From Calothrix sp. NIES-2098 (GTDB lineage: Bacteria; Cyanobacteriota; Cyanobacteriia; Cyanobacteriales; Nostocaceae): DNA of 64,000 bases. Every line of letters starts with the position of its first letter. Within the stretch, counting starts at the first letter, position 1. The notes below the pieces were generated by a model, which worked only from the letters and a program-made list of their open reading frames with translations, did not search any database and was not told the DNA's origin. The stretch lies in contig AP018172.1 in NCBI GenBank assembly GCA_002368175.1, forward strand, positions 2,168,001 to 2,232,000, in the 5' to 3' direction. This document shows, piece after piece, positions 17,147-25,531 of this stretch. Position numbers and translations under genes: made by a program.

Positions 17147-17169
17147 TACGTTTTTTATAAAATAAAGAA

Positions 17170-17198
17170 CCCTCACACCATAGGTGTGGGGGTTTTTA
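17170..17198. terminator. Terminator between psbM and the convergent stress-protein gene
   Basis: CCCTCACACC-ATA-GGTGTGGGGG forms a 10-bp stem with one wobble, followed by TTTTTATT. The strand favours psbM, but an A-rich run before the stem lets it serve the convergent minus-strand gene (ending at 17226) too. Confidence 0.85.
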
Positions 17199-17225
17199 TT
17201 TATCAACCGCTAATCTATTTTGTCC

Positions 17226-18080
17226 TTAACCAGTAGTTCGTGCCAACAGCACAGGACAAGTAGCATTGACTCGAACATAATCAGACAAAGAAGAACCAAT
17301 TAGCCGATCTATATCCACAAAACTCTTGGCTACCGATGGACGACGATCTGGAGAGCCAAGTAATAACAGATCCACGTTCAACTCCTCTGCTAAACGGCAG
17401 ATTTCTTCACCTGGCTTACCGCTGCTAGTATAACAACGTGCTTTTACCCCTTGTCTTTCAGCTTCTGCAACCGCTGCTGCTAAAACTGAGTTTTTCTCTG
17501 GAGTAATTTCGTTGAGTTCAGATGATTTGCCACGTAAATCTGTATTAACATTAGCCAAAATTAGCTGACCGCCTTGGATATCTCGCAACAGGAACAAAGC
17601 CAAACTCAAGCAGTGTTTTGCTGCATCGGAGTTATCCATTGCTACCATAACGCGGTTAATTCTTTTGACATAAATGTCATCTTTAACCAGCAACATAGGG
17701 CGAGAAGACAGTTGGAATACATACTGGCTAACTGAATTCGATAAAATCGATTGCAGCCGCTTGAGTCCTCGCGAACCCATAATAATCAAGTCAGCATCGA
17801 TTTCATCAGCTACCTGGCAAACTACATCTTTGGGATCGCCTTGCCTTAAGATTGAAGAAACTTGGCTCGGATCTAAGTTCAAAGTCTGAATAGCATTAGC
17901 TAGGATTTTGCCACCTTCTTCCCACTTTTCTGTCATAGCAGAAGCAGTAGATTTAGCATTAACTACGTGCAAAACAGTAACTTTTGCACTTTGAATTGAT
18001 GGCACTTCTTTCAATGCTTTCAGCATTTCTTCTGCATGTCCCAATCCAGACACAGCCAGCAAAATTTTCTCTATCATCAT
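17226..18080 (-). CDS. Tandem-domain universal stress protein (UspA family)
   Basis: 284 residues made of two Usp domains (1-~140 and ~142-284). Domain 1 begins MIEKILLAVSGLGHAEEM and has MGSRGLKRLQSILSNSVSQYV, a G-x2-G-x9-G-S-like nucleotide loop. Domain 2 begins RVMVAMDNSDAAKHCLSLAL and ends LLGSPDRRPSVAKSFVDIDR and then SLSDYVRVNATCPVLLA, with a less regular loop. Usp proteins bind ATP or act as dimeric stress effectors in the cytoplasm; the target here is unknown. Either of two adjacent ATGs can be the start. A long AT-rich region lies upstream. Confidence 0.92.
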   Translation of the reverse strand: MMIEKILLAVSGLGHAEEMLKALKEVPSIQSAKVTVLHVVNAKSTASAMTEKWEEGGKILANAIQTLNLDPSQVSSILRQGDPKDVVCQVADEIDADLIIMGSRGLKRLQSILSNSVSQYVFQLSSRPMLLVKDDIYVKRINRVMVAMDNSDAAKHCLSLALFLLRDIQGGQLILANVNTDLRGKSSELNEITPEKNSVLAAAVAEAERQGVKARCYTSSGKPGEEICRLAEELNVDLLLLGSPDRRPSVAKSFVDIDRLIGSSLSDYVRVNATCPVLLARTTG

Positions 18081-18841
18081 AGGTCTTGTGGTTAAGATTG
18101 CTTTGGTTTCTGCTCTTAGTAATTTGATTCAGCTAGACTTTTGATAACCTGGCTGAACAACCTAGTAAGTTTTCCGCACCCATAAAATCACAACCAGTTA
18201 TCCACACAATTACTTTTCTGGAATTAGAATTATAGACTTTCACCTTGGATTGTGATGTTTATTTGCCCTTAGTTACGTAAGTACTTAACTAGGCTTTGAT
18301 GATTAAGCTTACTCTCAATTTAGCCCGATTAATTTACTAAAATATGATGCTATTTATTATTTTTAATCTATGTTAACCTTTATTCATTAAAAGCTAGTTA
18401 AGTATTGCAAAGATAATCTAAAAAAAATATTTGGAATTATAGCATTTTTCACCTAATGTCCCTAGTTTGCAATAACTTTTTAACGTTATTAGTTCTTTAT
18501 CGATCAATTTTTTTACTTCACTCTTATGAGAAATTTTTATCAAATCAAAAATATTTTGTTATGACTGTATTTTTACAGTTGACTATTTATTATCAACTCA
18601 TAAATTAAGGTGGAAAGTTTTATAACACACATAATTACGCTTCAAGAGCGATCTCTCTTGAAATTTATATACTGAAATCCCTGAATAAAAGTATAAATAG
18701 CTACTTTTTGTAAGCGATCTGCTACAATCCTCGGTTTCCGCGCCCTCTTCAAATGATTAAATTTGATTTTGTCCAGAAATGCGATCGCCTAGACTTATCT
18801 CAGGGAATACTAGGAGGATGTTGAGCGTTTAAGTTTTGATT
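18081..18841. other. Long divergent AT-rich intergenic region
   Basis: 761 bases between the stress-protein gene and the dsbA-like gene. Most of 18240-18700 is very AT-rich without an ORF of substance. The last part holds a Shine-Dalgarno-like TAGGAGG at 18811 followed by a five-codon frame (ATG 18818 to TAA 18832, Met-Leu-Ser-Val) just before the dsbA-like start, which could be a leader peptide. No RNA gene was recognised. Confidence 0.45.
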
Positions 18842-19600
18842 ATGCGTCAATTTTTCCGGTATATACGTATATGGGCGTGCATCAGCTTACTGTGTTGTCT
18901 TTTAGGTTGGTCATTTCCTGCACAAGCGGCTAGTTCCGCCAATTCCAGGCTAGAACAACAAGTATTACAAATCCTCCGCGAACACCCGGAGGTAATTATC
19001 GAGTCTGTCCAAACATACCAGCAACAACAGCAACAACAGCTACAGCAAGTCAGACAGGCATTTTTACAGGATTTAAAACTAAATCCTCAGTTGGTAATTG
19101 GTGAATCTCCTACCACCGGATCGACAACATCAAAAATCGTACTGGTAGAATTTTCTGATTTTCAATGTCCCTACTGTGCTGAGGCGCATAAAACATTGAA
19201 GCAGCTGTTAGCAAAGCATCCAAATGAAGTGACATTAGTTTACAAACATCTTCCATTGGCTGCAATTCATGCTGAAGCATTACCCGCAGCTAAAGCAGCT
19301 TGGGCAGCAAACCAACAAGGTAAATTCTGGGAATTTCAAGATGCTTTGTTTACTCATCAAAAACAGCTGAGTGAAGCATTGTATTTAGATACAGCCAAAT
19401 CTTTGAATCTAGATCTAGATAAGTTTAAAAGCGATGCCTTTGGTGCTAACAGTCTTGCTGAAAAAGCTATTGCGCAAGATGTTCAATTAGCTGAAAAATT
19501 GGGCATTGCTGGCACGCCTTTTTTTGTGATGAATAGTAAAAATTTCTCTGGTGTAGTCCAGTTATCAAACATCGAGAGTATATTAGCTGATGCTAAGTAG
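18842..19600 (+). CDS. Secreted DsbA-family thiol oxidoreductase
   Basis: ATG 18842 is preferred over TTG 18836. Residues 1-30 form a signal peptide (RIWACISLLCCLLGWSF, PAQA-A cleavage). A helical, Gln-rich segment follows (YQQQQQQQLQQVRQAF), then the thioredoxin fold with its active site DFQCPYCAEAH (C-P-Y-C) and the cis-Pro loop GIAGTPFFVMN. This domain order is that of the Com1/BdbD-like DsbA group, which oxidises or isomerises disulfides in the periplasm or thylakoid lumen. CPYC is a motif typical of oxidoreductases of this group. A complex hairpin region follows. Confidence 0.93.
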   Translation: MRQFFRYIRIWACISLLCCLLGWSFPAQAASSANSRLEQQVLQILREHPEVIIESVQTYQQQQQQQLQQVRQAFLQDLKLNPQLVIGESPTTGSTTSKIVLVEFSDFQCPYCAEAHKTLKQLLAKHPNEVTLVYKHLPLAAIHAEALPAAKAAWAANQQGKFWEFQDALFTHQKQLSEALYLDTAKSLNLDLDKFKSDAFGANSLAEKAIAQDVQLAEKLGIAGTPFFVMNSKNFSGVVQLSNIESILADAK

Positions 19601-19758
19601 ATGATGGCATACTGCGAACCCGGAAAACCTCCGCCAATCGTCAATTTGCGAACTACAGACCTTTACGAGGAACAATAATTCCCCCTAAGTAGTCTAAGTC
19701 ACTCTTTACGTTTATTGTACGAAAGGTTACAACATAATGTTGAGTGAGAATTGTATAA

Positions 19759-19839
19759 CGCAGAGTTTTAACGCCGAGTATCGGAGATTTTTCTGTACTA
19801 GTTGGCGTAACTCTGCGCTTTTTTTCCTAAAAATCTCCG
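19759..19839 (+). terminator. Terminator with two interleaved stems
   Basis: Stem A pairs 19759-19775 (CGCAGAGTTTTAACGCC) with 19804-19817 (GGCGTAACTCTGCG) with a small bulge and is followed by a run of T, an intrinsic terminator. Stem B pairs 19782-19792 (CGGAGATTTTT) perfectly with 19829-19839 (AAAAATCTCCG). The arms alternate A-B-A-B, so the two stems form either a pseudoknot or mutually exclusive structures. It lies in the 320-base gap between the dsbA-like and CAP genes, ~160 bases after the former; a small RNA ending here is possible. Nothing else is seen in the gap. Confidence 0.65.
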
Positions 19840-19920
19840 GTTGATTACGTAAATATACTAACTTATCCAGTATAGGAAATCAAGAAACTTAACCATATAA
19901 ATAACATAGTGAGGTAATTC

Positions 19921-20628
19921 ATGGGTCGCGCTGGAATTTGGCTCTTTTTGCCCCTTACCTTAATTGCTAGCTGTTATCAACAACTGCAACCTACGAACCA
20001 ATCAGTAGCAAAATCGCCTCCATCTACAGTTCAAAAAGTTAGTCCTACTTTGGTAGCCAAGGCAAGTTACCTTTCCCCATTAGAACAACAAGTTATTAAT
20101 GAAACTAACAAAGCGCGGACAAATCCTAAAGCTTATATTCCTATCTTAGAAAACTATAGAAAGCGCTTTCAAGGCAACCGAGTCAAAATTGCGGATAATA
20201 CCTATTTAATAACTCAAGAAGGGGTAACAGCAGTAGATGAAGCGATCGCATTTCTCAAATCGGCTCGTCCTGTGGGAGCATTGACTGCATCTAAAGGGAT
20301 GTCTTTAGGTGCTAGAGATCATGTTAAAGACCAAGGACCTAAAGGTACAACAGGCCATTATGGTAGTGATGGTAGCAACCCCGCTAGTCGCATTAATCGC
20401 TATGGGAAATGGCAAACTACCGCAGGTGAAAATATTAGCTATGGCCCAAACACAGCCAGAGATATCGTTATGCAGTTAATTATCGATGATGGCGTGAGCG
20501 ATCGCGGTCATCGCAAAAACATATTCAACGGTGCTTTTAAGGTTTCTGGTGTTGCTTATGGGACTCACAAAAAATATAAAACAATCTGTGTAATTGAATA
20601 TGCTGGTGGTTATCAAGAAAAATCTTGA
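19921..20628 (+). CDS. CAP/SCP-domain lipoprotein
   Basis: 235 residues. The N-terminus has a lipobox (PLTLIASC, Cys ~19), so the protein is probably exported and lipidated. After a Ser/Pro-rich spacer the CAP (SCP/PR-1) domain spans ~60-230: LEQQVINETNKARTNPKAY, SARPVGALTASKGMSLGARDHV, GHYGSDGS with the first conserved His, AGENISYG with the conserved Glu, and DRGHRKNIF with the second His. These His/Glu residues form the CAP cavity. The bacterial family is extracellular with mostly unknown function. A near copy without signal peptide lies 134 bases downstream, a tandem duplication. Confidence 0.92.
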   Translation: MGRAGIWLFLPLTLIASCYQQLQPTNQSVAKSPPSTVQKVSPTLVAKASYLSPLEQQVINETNKARTNPKAYIPILENYRKRFQGNRVKIADNTYLITQEGVTAVDEAIAFLKSARPVGALTASKGMSLGARDHVKDQGPKGTTGHYGSDGSNPASRINRYGKWQTTAGENISYGPNTARDIVMQLIIDDGVSDRGHRKNIFNGAFKVSGVAYGTHKKYKTICVIEYAGGYQEKS

Positions 20629-20761
20629 TAATTCAAAATTAAAGACATTTTTCAGTCTGGATATAAATTCCGATAACTTGACTATATATACATAAGGATT
20701 TTAAATTCTTGCACTTAATTCCTGAACAAGAAAGTTTGTTATTTATTTTGATTAACAGAAA

Positions 20762-21325
20762 ATGCTATCACTTCTAGAACAAAAAGTAATAGCAGAAATG
20801 AATAAAGTACGGATAAATCCAACTGCATATATCCAGATTTTAGATAATTGGAAACAACACTTTCAAGGTAAGCAAGTTAGAATCTCCGATCGGGTTTATT
20901 TGCAGACTCAAGAAGGAGTAAAAGCAGTTGAAGAAGCAATATCATTTCTCTATTCTGTACGTCCTGTAGGAGCTTTAAGTGCGTCTTGGGGTATGTCTTT
21001 AGCTGCTAAAGATCATGTGCAAGACCAAAGCATTACAGGTGCAATCGGTCATTATGGTAGCGATGGTAGCGATCCCTTTACTCGCATAAGCCGCTATGGT
21101 AATTGGCAACTTACCGCAGCTGAAAATATTAGCTACGGTTTTTATGTAGCCCAAGACATCATTATGCAATTAATTATTGATGATGGTGTACGCGATCGCG
21201 GTCATCGCACAAATATCTTTAATCCTGCTTTTAAAGTCGCAGGAGTTGCTTTCGGTATTCACCCTACATATAGGCAAATGTGCGTAATTACCTACGCTGG
21301 AGGTTATCAAGAAAAATCGGTTTGA
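20762..21325 (+). CDS. CAP/SCP-domain protein lacking a signal peptide (tandem paralog)
   Basis: 187 residues covering just the CAP domain, co-linear with the preceding gene from LEQKVIAEMNKVRINPTAY to CVITYAGGYQEKSV. The cavity residues are kept (GHYGSDGS, AAENISYG, DRGHRTNIF). ATG 20762 has a stop codon (TAA) only two codons upstream in frame, so the exported N-terminus of its neighbour is really missing. It is therefore either cytoplasmic or a recently decapitated copy. No pseudogene lesion is visible in the domain. Confidence 0.88.
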   Translation: MLSLLEQKVIAEMNKVRINPTAYIQILDNWKQHFQGKQVRISDRVYLQTQEGVKAVEEAISFLYSVRPVGALSASWGMSLAAKDHVQDQSITGAIGHYGSDGSDPFTRISRYGNWQLTAAENISYGFYVAQDIIMQLIIDDGVRDRGHRTNIFNPAFKVAGVAFGIHPTYRQMCVITYAGGYQEKSV

Positions 21326-21399
21326 GGGATCGCAGAATATCGCTGAAATCCTTGCTCCTAGGATTATGTCACAATTTAAGCAAGATATAAAAAATTGCG

Positions 21400-21627
21400 A
21401 TGACAGACAGATTAGACCGGACAGCACAAAGGACACAAGCGAACACAGCAACTATAGAAGCAAATAGAAGTGCGATCGCACTTCTAAATTCAACAGTAAA
21501 TTCACTGGTAGATCGCGAAGCAACTCAAAGTAATTTTAAAGGGATTGTGGCTGAACTCAGAGAAATCAGAACTGAGAGCCAAGGCATTTTAGAACTTTTA
21601 TTCGGTAGGCAGGAGAATGAGACGTGA
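21400..21627 (+). CDS. Small coiled-coil hypothetical protein
   Basis: 75 residues, almost wholly helical with heptad character (LDRTAQRTQANTATIEANRS, then LREIRTESQGILELLFG). There is no membrane segment. The stop TGA overlaps the ATG of the following hydrolase (TGATG), so the two are translationally coupled. Small cyanobacterial proteins of this form are common and uncharacterised; I cannot assign a function. Confidence 0.65.
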   Translation: MTDRLDRTAQRTQANTATIEANRSAIALLNSTVNSLVDREATQSNFKGIVAELREIRTESQGILELLFGRQENET

Positions 21628-22469
21628 TGGGCAATCGCCATACAACTAGTGTTGCGAAGTTGAATGTCTATGTTCAAGGACAAGGGTTGCCCATTTTAGC
21701 CTTACACGGCCATCCAGGTTCCGGTCGCAGTCTTTCTATATTTACAAATCACCTATCAAAGCGTTACCAAACTTTTGCCCCAGATTTGCGCGGATATGGC
21801 AAAAGTCGCTTTAAGGGCATTTTTGCTATGGAAGACCATTTAAACGACCTAGAAGCTCTTATAGACCAATTTCAGATTGAGAAATGTTTGGTGTTAGGGT
21901 GGTCGCTGGGTGGTATTTTGGCGATGGAATTGGCATTGCGTCTACCACAACGCATTACAGGGCTGATTTTAGTGGCTACAGCAGCCAGACCTCGCGGCAA
22001 CCATCCACCAATTGCTTGGCAGGATAATGTTTACACTGGTGTTGCGGGGATTTTGAACTATATCAAACCAAGTTGGCAATGGAATATTGAAACTTTTGGA
22101 AAGCGATCGCTTTTTCGTCACCTAATCCAACAACATACACCAACAGCTTACGCTTATATCGCTAAGGACGCTGTGCCGGCTTATTTACAAACTTCCCCAG
22201 CAGCTACTCGTGCCCTTTACACTGCCATACAAGCTGGCTACAACAGACTTACAGATTTATGGCAAATCGAATGTCCGAGTCTGGTACTTGCTGGTGCCCA
22301 AGACCGCCACATCACAGTTGATGCTAGTTTAGAAACGGCTCGTCACCTCAAAAACTGTCAGTGGCAATCTTACCCTAATACTGCCCATCTTTTCCCGTGG
22401 GAAATTCCAGAGCAGGTATTGAGAGATATTGACCGCTGGCTAGAAGACCATTCTCAAGAAATTTGGTAA
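21627..22469 (+). CDS. Alpha/beta hydrolase
   Basis: 280 residues from ATG 21627, which overlaps the previous stop (GTG 21624 is an alternative). Motifs are the oxyanion HGHPGSGRS, DLRGYGKSRF, the nucleophile elbow GWSLGGILAM, the acidic residue in LAGAQDRHI, and the catalytic His in NTAHLFPWE. A complete Ser-Asp-His triad is therefore present. It belongs to the epoxide-hydrolase/haloperoxidase-like group of cytoplasmic hydrolases; the substrate is unknown. It is coupled to the small coiled-coil gene upstream. Confidence 0.9.
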   Translation: MGNRHTTSVAKLNVYVQGQGLPILALHGHPGSGRSLSIFTNHLSKRYQTFAPDLRGYGKSRFKGIFAMEDHLNDLEALIDQFQIEKCLVLGWSLGGILAMELALRLPQRITGLILVATAARPRGNHPPIAWQDNVYTGVAGILNYIKPSWQWNIETFGKRSLFRHLIQQHTPTAYAYIAKDAVPAYLQTSPAATRALYTAIQAGYNRLTDLWQIECPSLVLAGAQDRHITVDASLETARHLKNCQWQSYPNTAHLFPWEIPEQVLRDIDRWLEDHSQEIW

Positions 22470-22643
22470 TTTTCAGCCATACATCTGAGGTAGATTGACA
22501 TTCAGCAGCCAGACTTAAAGCATCTGGCGTAGCTGAGAATGACGAATTCAAGTAAATTGAAACGCAAAAGAAAAAGAAATCTTTTCCTGGTTTGTTCGGT
22601 TCTACTCAGGACTCAACACTTGGTACTGAACTATTTGCCTAAC

Positions 22644-22946
22644 TTACATTTGACCGCTAAAGGCAGGCTTTACTTTGCGGTCAATCCTTTCCCCCAAGTC
22701 TTCAGCAATTGTTAAAGAATCTGGTTTGCAACGTTTCACATTGACGATAATTCCTTGTGCGCCTTCTGCTTCCAAATCTTCTATGTAACCTTTAATTGCC
22801 AAATTGGCATCCACAGAGTTGAGAAACGGGCCAAAGTAGTATGTACAACGGGGATTCTGTGTGACAATCTCTACCCACCAAGCCAAGCCTAGATTGTTGA
22901 CTGTGCTAATTAACGTTTCCTTGAGATCATCCCAAATGGTTTTCAT
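22644..22946 (-). CDS. DUF1816-domain protein
   Basis: 100 residues from ATG 22946 (a TTG four codons upstream is also in frame). The segment LAWWVEIVTQNPRCTYYFGPF, then SVDANLAIKGYIEDLEAEGAQGI, is the DUF1816 pattern: a compact alpha/beta fold related by some to CpcD-like linker domains and found only in cyanobacteria. It may bind phycobilisome or other protein complexes, but no role is established. It is a single gene, with rlmB and mini-III further downstream on the same strand after an AT-rich spacer. Confidence 0.8.
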   Translation of the reverse strand: MKTIWDDLKETLISTVNNLGLAWWVEIVTQNPRCTYYFGPFLNSVDANLAIKGYIEDLEAEGAQGIIVNVKRCKPDSLTIAEDLGERIDRKVKPAFSGQM

Positions 22947-23043
22947 GTTAGTTACCAATTTATGAATGAGGTACTGGATATTAAACGGTATTTTGCTGTG
23001 TTTTTTTGCTTTACATTTCTTTATACTCTTTTATACTCATTTT

Positions 23044-24045
23044 TCAAAGAGGTTTTTGTAATTTATCCAGATAATGTGTATTTAGCAAGCGTTGGCGATA
23101 AATTTCATAAAGCGCCATACCTGCTGCTACTGAGGCGTTGAGGCTAGGGGTCTTACCCTGGAGGGGAATAGACACTAAGACATCACAAGAACGTTGTGTT
23201 AACATGCTTAGTCCTTCGCCTTCTGAACCAATTACTAAAACAATCGGCCCGCTAAAACTTACTGTATGCAGGGGTTCACTGCCGGTTGCTGCTGTGCCAT
23301 AAATCCAAAAGCCTGCTTCTTTGAGTTCTTCTAAAGAACGACTCAGATTAACTACACGAGCCACGGGGAAGTTTTCTAAAGCACCTGCTGCTACTTTTAC
23401 CACAGTCGAAGTGATCCCAGAAGCCCTTCTTTGAGGAATAACTAATCCTTGTGCGCCTATAGCTTCAGCTGTGCGAATAATTGCACCTAAGTTATGAGGA
23501 TCGGTGATCCCATCAGCTACTATAATTACTGGATCGCTGACCAATTTTGCCTGTGTAATCAAATCTGGCAATTCAATGTAGGAGTAGGGAGCGATTTGCG
23601 CCGCTATACCTTGATGATTTGCTCCATTTGTGATTTGGTCTAAGCGCTTTGGTTCTACTTCATCAATCACTGCACCATTGTCCTTGGCTTGCAGGATCAA
23701 ATGATGAAAGCGGGCATCGTAACGTAAACGAGCAGTAATCCAAATCCGGTTGAGACCGCGCTGATTTTCTAAAGCGCTTAATACTGGATGACGACCATAA
23801 ATAATGTCACTCTCTTCTGGTGCTTGTTTGATCTCTGGGGATGGATGGGGTAAGTGACGCTGTGGGCGTGAACCGCCAGATCCAGGCTTACTATCGACAG
23901 GTCTGGAATTGCGAACGGGTTTACCATCGACGGGTCGGGGATTGCGAATAGGATTAGCAATAACACGCTTACCTTTCACTTTCACAGGTAGGCCGCGATT
24001 GGGTTCGCCAGCAGTCTTGATTTTTCTGGGTTTATCCGATGACAT
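23044..24045 (-). CDS. rlmB: RlmB/TrmH-family 23S rRNA 2'-O-methyltransferase
   Basis: This SPOUT-fold enzyme uses SAM to methylate the ribose of a 23S rRNA guanosine (G2251 in E. coli). Residues ~95-333 carry the substrate-binding N-domain (IIYGRHPVLSALE) and the knot motifs: VDGITDPHNLGAIIRTAEAI, VIGSEGEGLS, and IPLQGKTPSLNASVAAG. The first ~90 residues are a basic, disordered tail rich in R, K, P and G. It contains an internal repeat of ~11 residues (RNPRPVDGKPV / RNSRPVDSKPG) that probably contacts RNA. Similar tails are common in cyanobacterial homologs. The start is ATG 24045. Confidence 0.92.
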   Translation of the reverse strand: MSSDKPRKIKTAGEPNRGLPVKVKGKRVIANPIRNPRPVDGKPVRNSRPVDSKPGSGGSRPQRHLPHPSPEIKQAPEESDIIYGRHPVLSALENQRGLNRIWITARLRYDARFHHLILQAKDNGAVIDEVEPKRLDQITNGANHQGIAAQIAPYSYIELPDLITQAKLVSDPVIIVADGITDPHNLGAIIRTAEAIGAQGLVIPQRRASGITSTVVKVAAGALENFPVARVVNLSRSLEELKEAGFWIYGTAATGSEPLHTVSFSGPIVLVIGSEGEGLSMLTQRSCDVLVSIPLQGKTPSLNASVAAGMALYEIYRQRLLNTHYLDKLQKPL

Positions 24046-24141
24046 AGGAGTATTTGGTATAACTTATCGGTGGGCATACTAATTCCCAAACTTACCGAAG
24101 CTCACTCTAGTTAATTTTGCTTTCGTGAGATTTATCGCCCA

Positions 24142-24621
24142 CTATCTTTCTAGATGGAGTTTGTGTAACAGTTCGGTTAAGCGTGGAAAGTCTGTGAGAT
24201 AAAGGTAGCCAATTAAAGTTTCTAGACTAGTTGCTTGTTGGTAAATTTCTGGATCAACCCGCTTAGAGCGTCCTGTGGCAGCATTACGACCCCGTCGGAC
24301 GATATCTAATTCACTATCCCTCAGATGAGGTACCAGCGATCGCAAATGTAGCGCTTGTTTTTCTGCTCTAACCTGTGCCACTACCAGACGATGGTAAGTA
24401 TCTGGTCGCTGCAATGGCATTAGATAAAACATTCTAACATATAGCTCATAAATTGCATCTCCCACATATGCTAATGCAGCAGGAGAAATTTGTTGCACTT
24501 GTGAAACAGAGATTTGTTCGGGTAATTGAAATGTGCTTGCCAAGAGCGATCCAGTCCAAAATGAATTCTGTTGAGCAGCTTCATCTTGTCCCTCTAATAG
24601 CTCTTCCTCCTGAGGCTTCAC
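24142..24621 (-). CDS. mrnC: Mini-ribonuclease 3 (RNase III-like, 23S rRNA maturation)
   Basis: 159 residues: a single RNase III catalytic domain without the dsRNA-binding domain, as in Mini-III, which trims 23S rRNA precursor. The core ISPAALAYVGDAIYELYVR holds the catalytic Asp, and the end GRNAATGRSKRVDPEIYQQATSLETLIGYLYL holds the second acidic motif. The start appears to be GTG 24621. It lies 96 bases upstream of rlmB on the same strand, so both rRNA-processing genes are probably one transcript. Confidence 0.92.
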   Translation of the reverse strand: MKPQEEELLEGQDEAAQQNSFWTGSLLASTFQLPEQISVSQVQQISPAALAYVGDAIYELYVRMFYLMPLQRPDTYHRLVVAQVRAEKQALHLRSLVPHLRDSELDIVRRGRNAATGRSKRVDPEIYQQATSLETLIGYLYLTDFPRLTELLHKLHLER

Positions 24622-24756
24622 AAGTTAATTTTTCCTTAGCGTGCTACATTTGGCAGGCATCATTGATTTTGGGTTGAGATACTTAGCATAATCTACACTA
24701 ACAAAAATTACGGAATAAATTTTATTTTTTTGTTTAAAATTTGAGATTTTAAAATC

Positions 24757-24804
24757 AGCTGGCTTGACACCTCTGCTTTAAGTAGAGAGGTTTACTGGCC
24801 AGCT
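24757..24804 (-). terminator. Nested hairpin after the STAS gene
   Basis: Outer arms AGCTGGC (24757) and GCCAGCT (24798) enclose a second stem (CCTCT/AGAGG). Read on the minus strand it is followed by GATTTTAAAATC, a weak T-tract. It lies 65 bases beyond the STAS stop and probably ends that transcript. Confidence 0.5.
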
Positions 24805-24868
24805 TTGCTAAAAATTAAGCTATCCAGATAAAGCATCGGATAGCTAAATTGATTTTTCGGTCAAGCAA

Positions 24869-25333
24869 TCAAGACGACTTGATGTTTTCTAGAGCCGCTT
24901 CAACATTTGGTTGCAGGGAGAGAAACTTCTCTAAGCGAACAAGCTTGACCGTTTGAGTTACACGGGCATTTGTGACAATTTGCAAGGTACCGCTGGCATT
25001 TTGAGCTTGTTTGGCTAGTTGCACCAAAGCACCTAAGCCAGAACTATCAACAAAGTCAATTTGCGAGAGATCCAAAATAATATGCTTTGGGCCCTCATCA
25101 ATCTTGCTACCTAGAACCTTACGAAATGTCGGCTCAGAAAAAGCGTCTAACAGACCTGTGAGGCGGAATAGCTGACAGTTATCCCGGGCTTCACGAGTAC
25201 CCCTCAGGCTCACAGTTAGATTCAGTGGCTCAGCAATAACTCCCTCCTCATGGTGAAAGTGAACGCTCCAGTATAGATGGTTTTGGTGCAAGTTGTCTAC
25301 AACCTGCGGGGTTAGGGAATAGTCAAGAGTCAA
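24869..25333 (-). CDS. STAS-domain anti-sigma-factor-antagonist-like protein
   Basis: 154 residues. The STAS domain (~50-150) shows the strand-helix order of SpoIIAA/RsbV: GLLDAFSEPTFRKVL, IILDLSQIDFVDSSGLGALV with the phosphorylatable Ser in the DSSGLG loop, and a closing helix. Such proteins bind anti-sigma/kinase partners when dephosphorylated. The first ~45 residues are extra. The only start for the full frame is TTG 25333, which lies inside a TTGACTC tandem repeat, so the exact N-terminus is uncertain. No kinase or phosphatase gene is adjacent. Confidence 0.85.
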   Translation of the reverse strand: MTLDYSLTPQVVDNLHQNHLYWSVHFHHEEGVIAEPLNLTVSLRGTREARDNCQLFRLTGLLDAFSEPTFRKVLGSKIDEGPKHIILDLSQIDFVDSSGLGALVQLAKQAQNASGTLQIVTNARVTQTVKLVRLEKFLSLQPNVEAALENIKSS

Positions 25334-25465
25334 GGGTCAAGGGGAGCCAGTGCGTTGCGCGGGTTTCCAAGGCACTCCGTTGGGCGGCTAGCCTTCGGCA
25401 ACGCCAAGGGCGAACGCCGACTTGAAGGAAGTGCCGTCGCGTTGAAGCAACTGGCGTTCAAGAGT
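25321..25465. repeat. Dispersed GC-rich repeat, copy B
   Basis: It begins with AGTCAAGAGTCAAGGGTCAA, then GGGGAGCCAG, and ends AACTGGCGTTCAA, the same borders as copy A (13211-13291). The interior is longer and contains CAACGCCAAGGGCGAACGC (25409-25427), whose reverse complement occurs at 58676-58694. It lies between carA and the STAS gene, and its left edge supplies the STAS start codon. Confidence 0.7.
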
Positions 25466-25531
25466 TAAAAATTAATTATTTATTTCTCCCTTGTCCTCCC
25501 TGTCCTTTTTCCCTAATCTCTAGTCCTCATT

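Noticed and set aside
17161..17200. Yfr1-like small RNA (CTCACACC motif)
   Set aside because: The motif is part of the psbM terminator stem, not an unpaired element between two hairpins.
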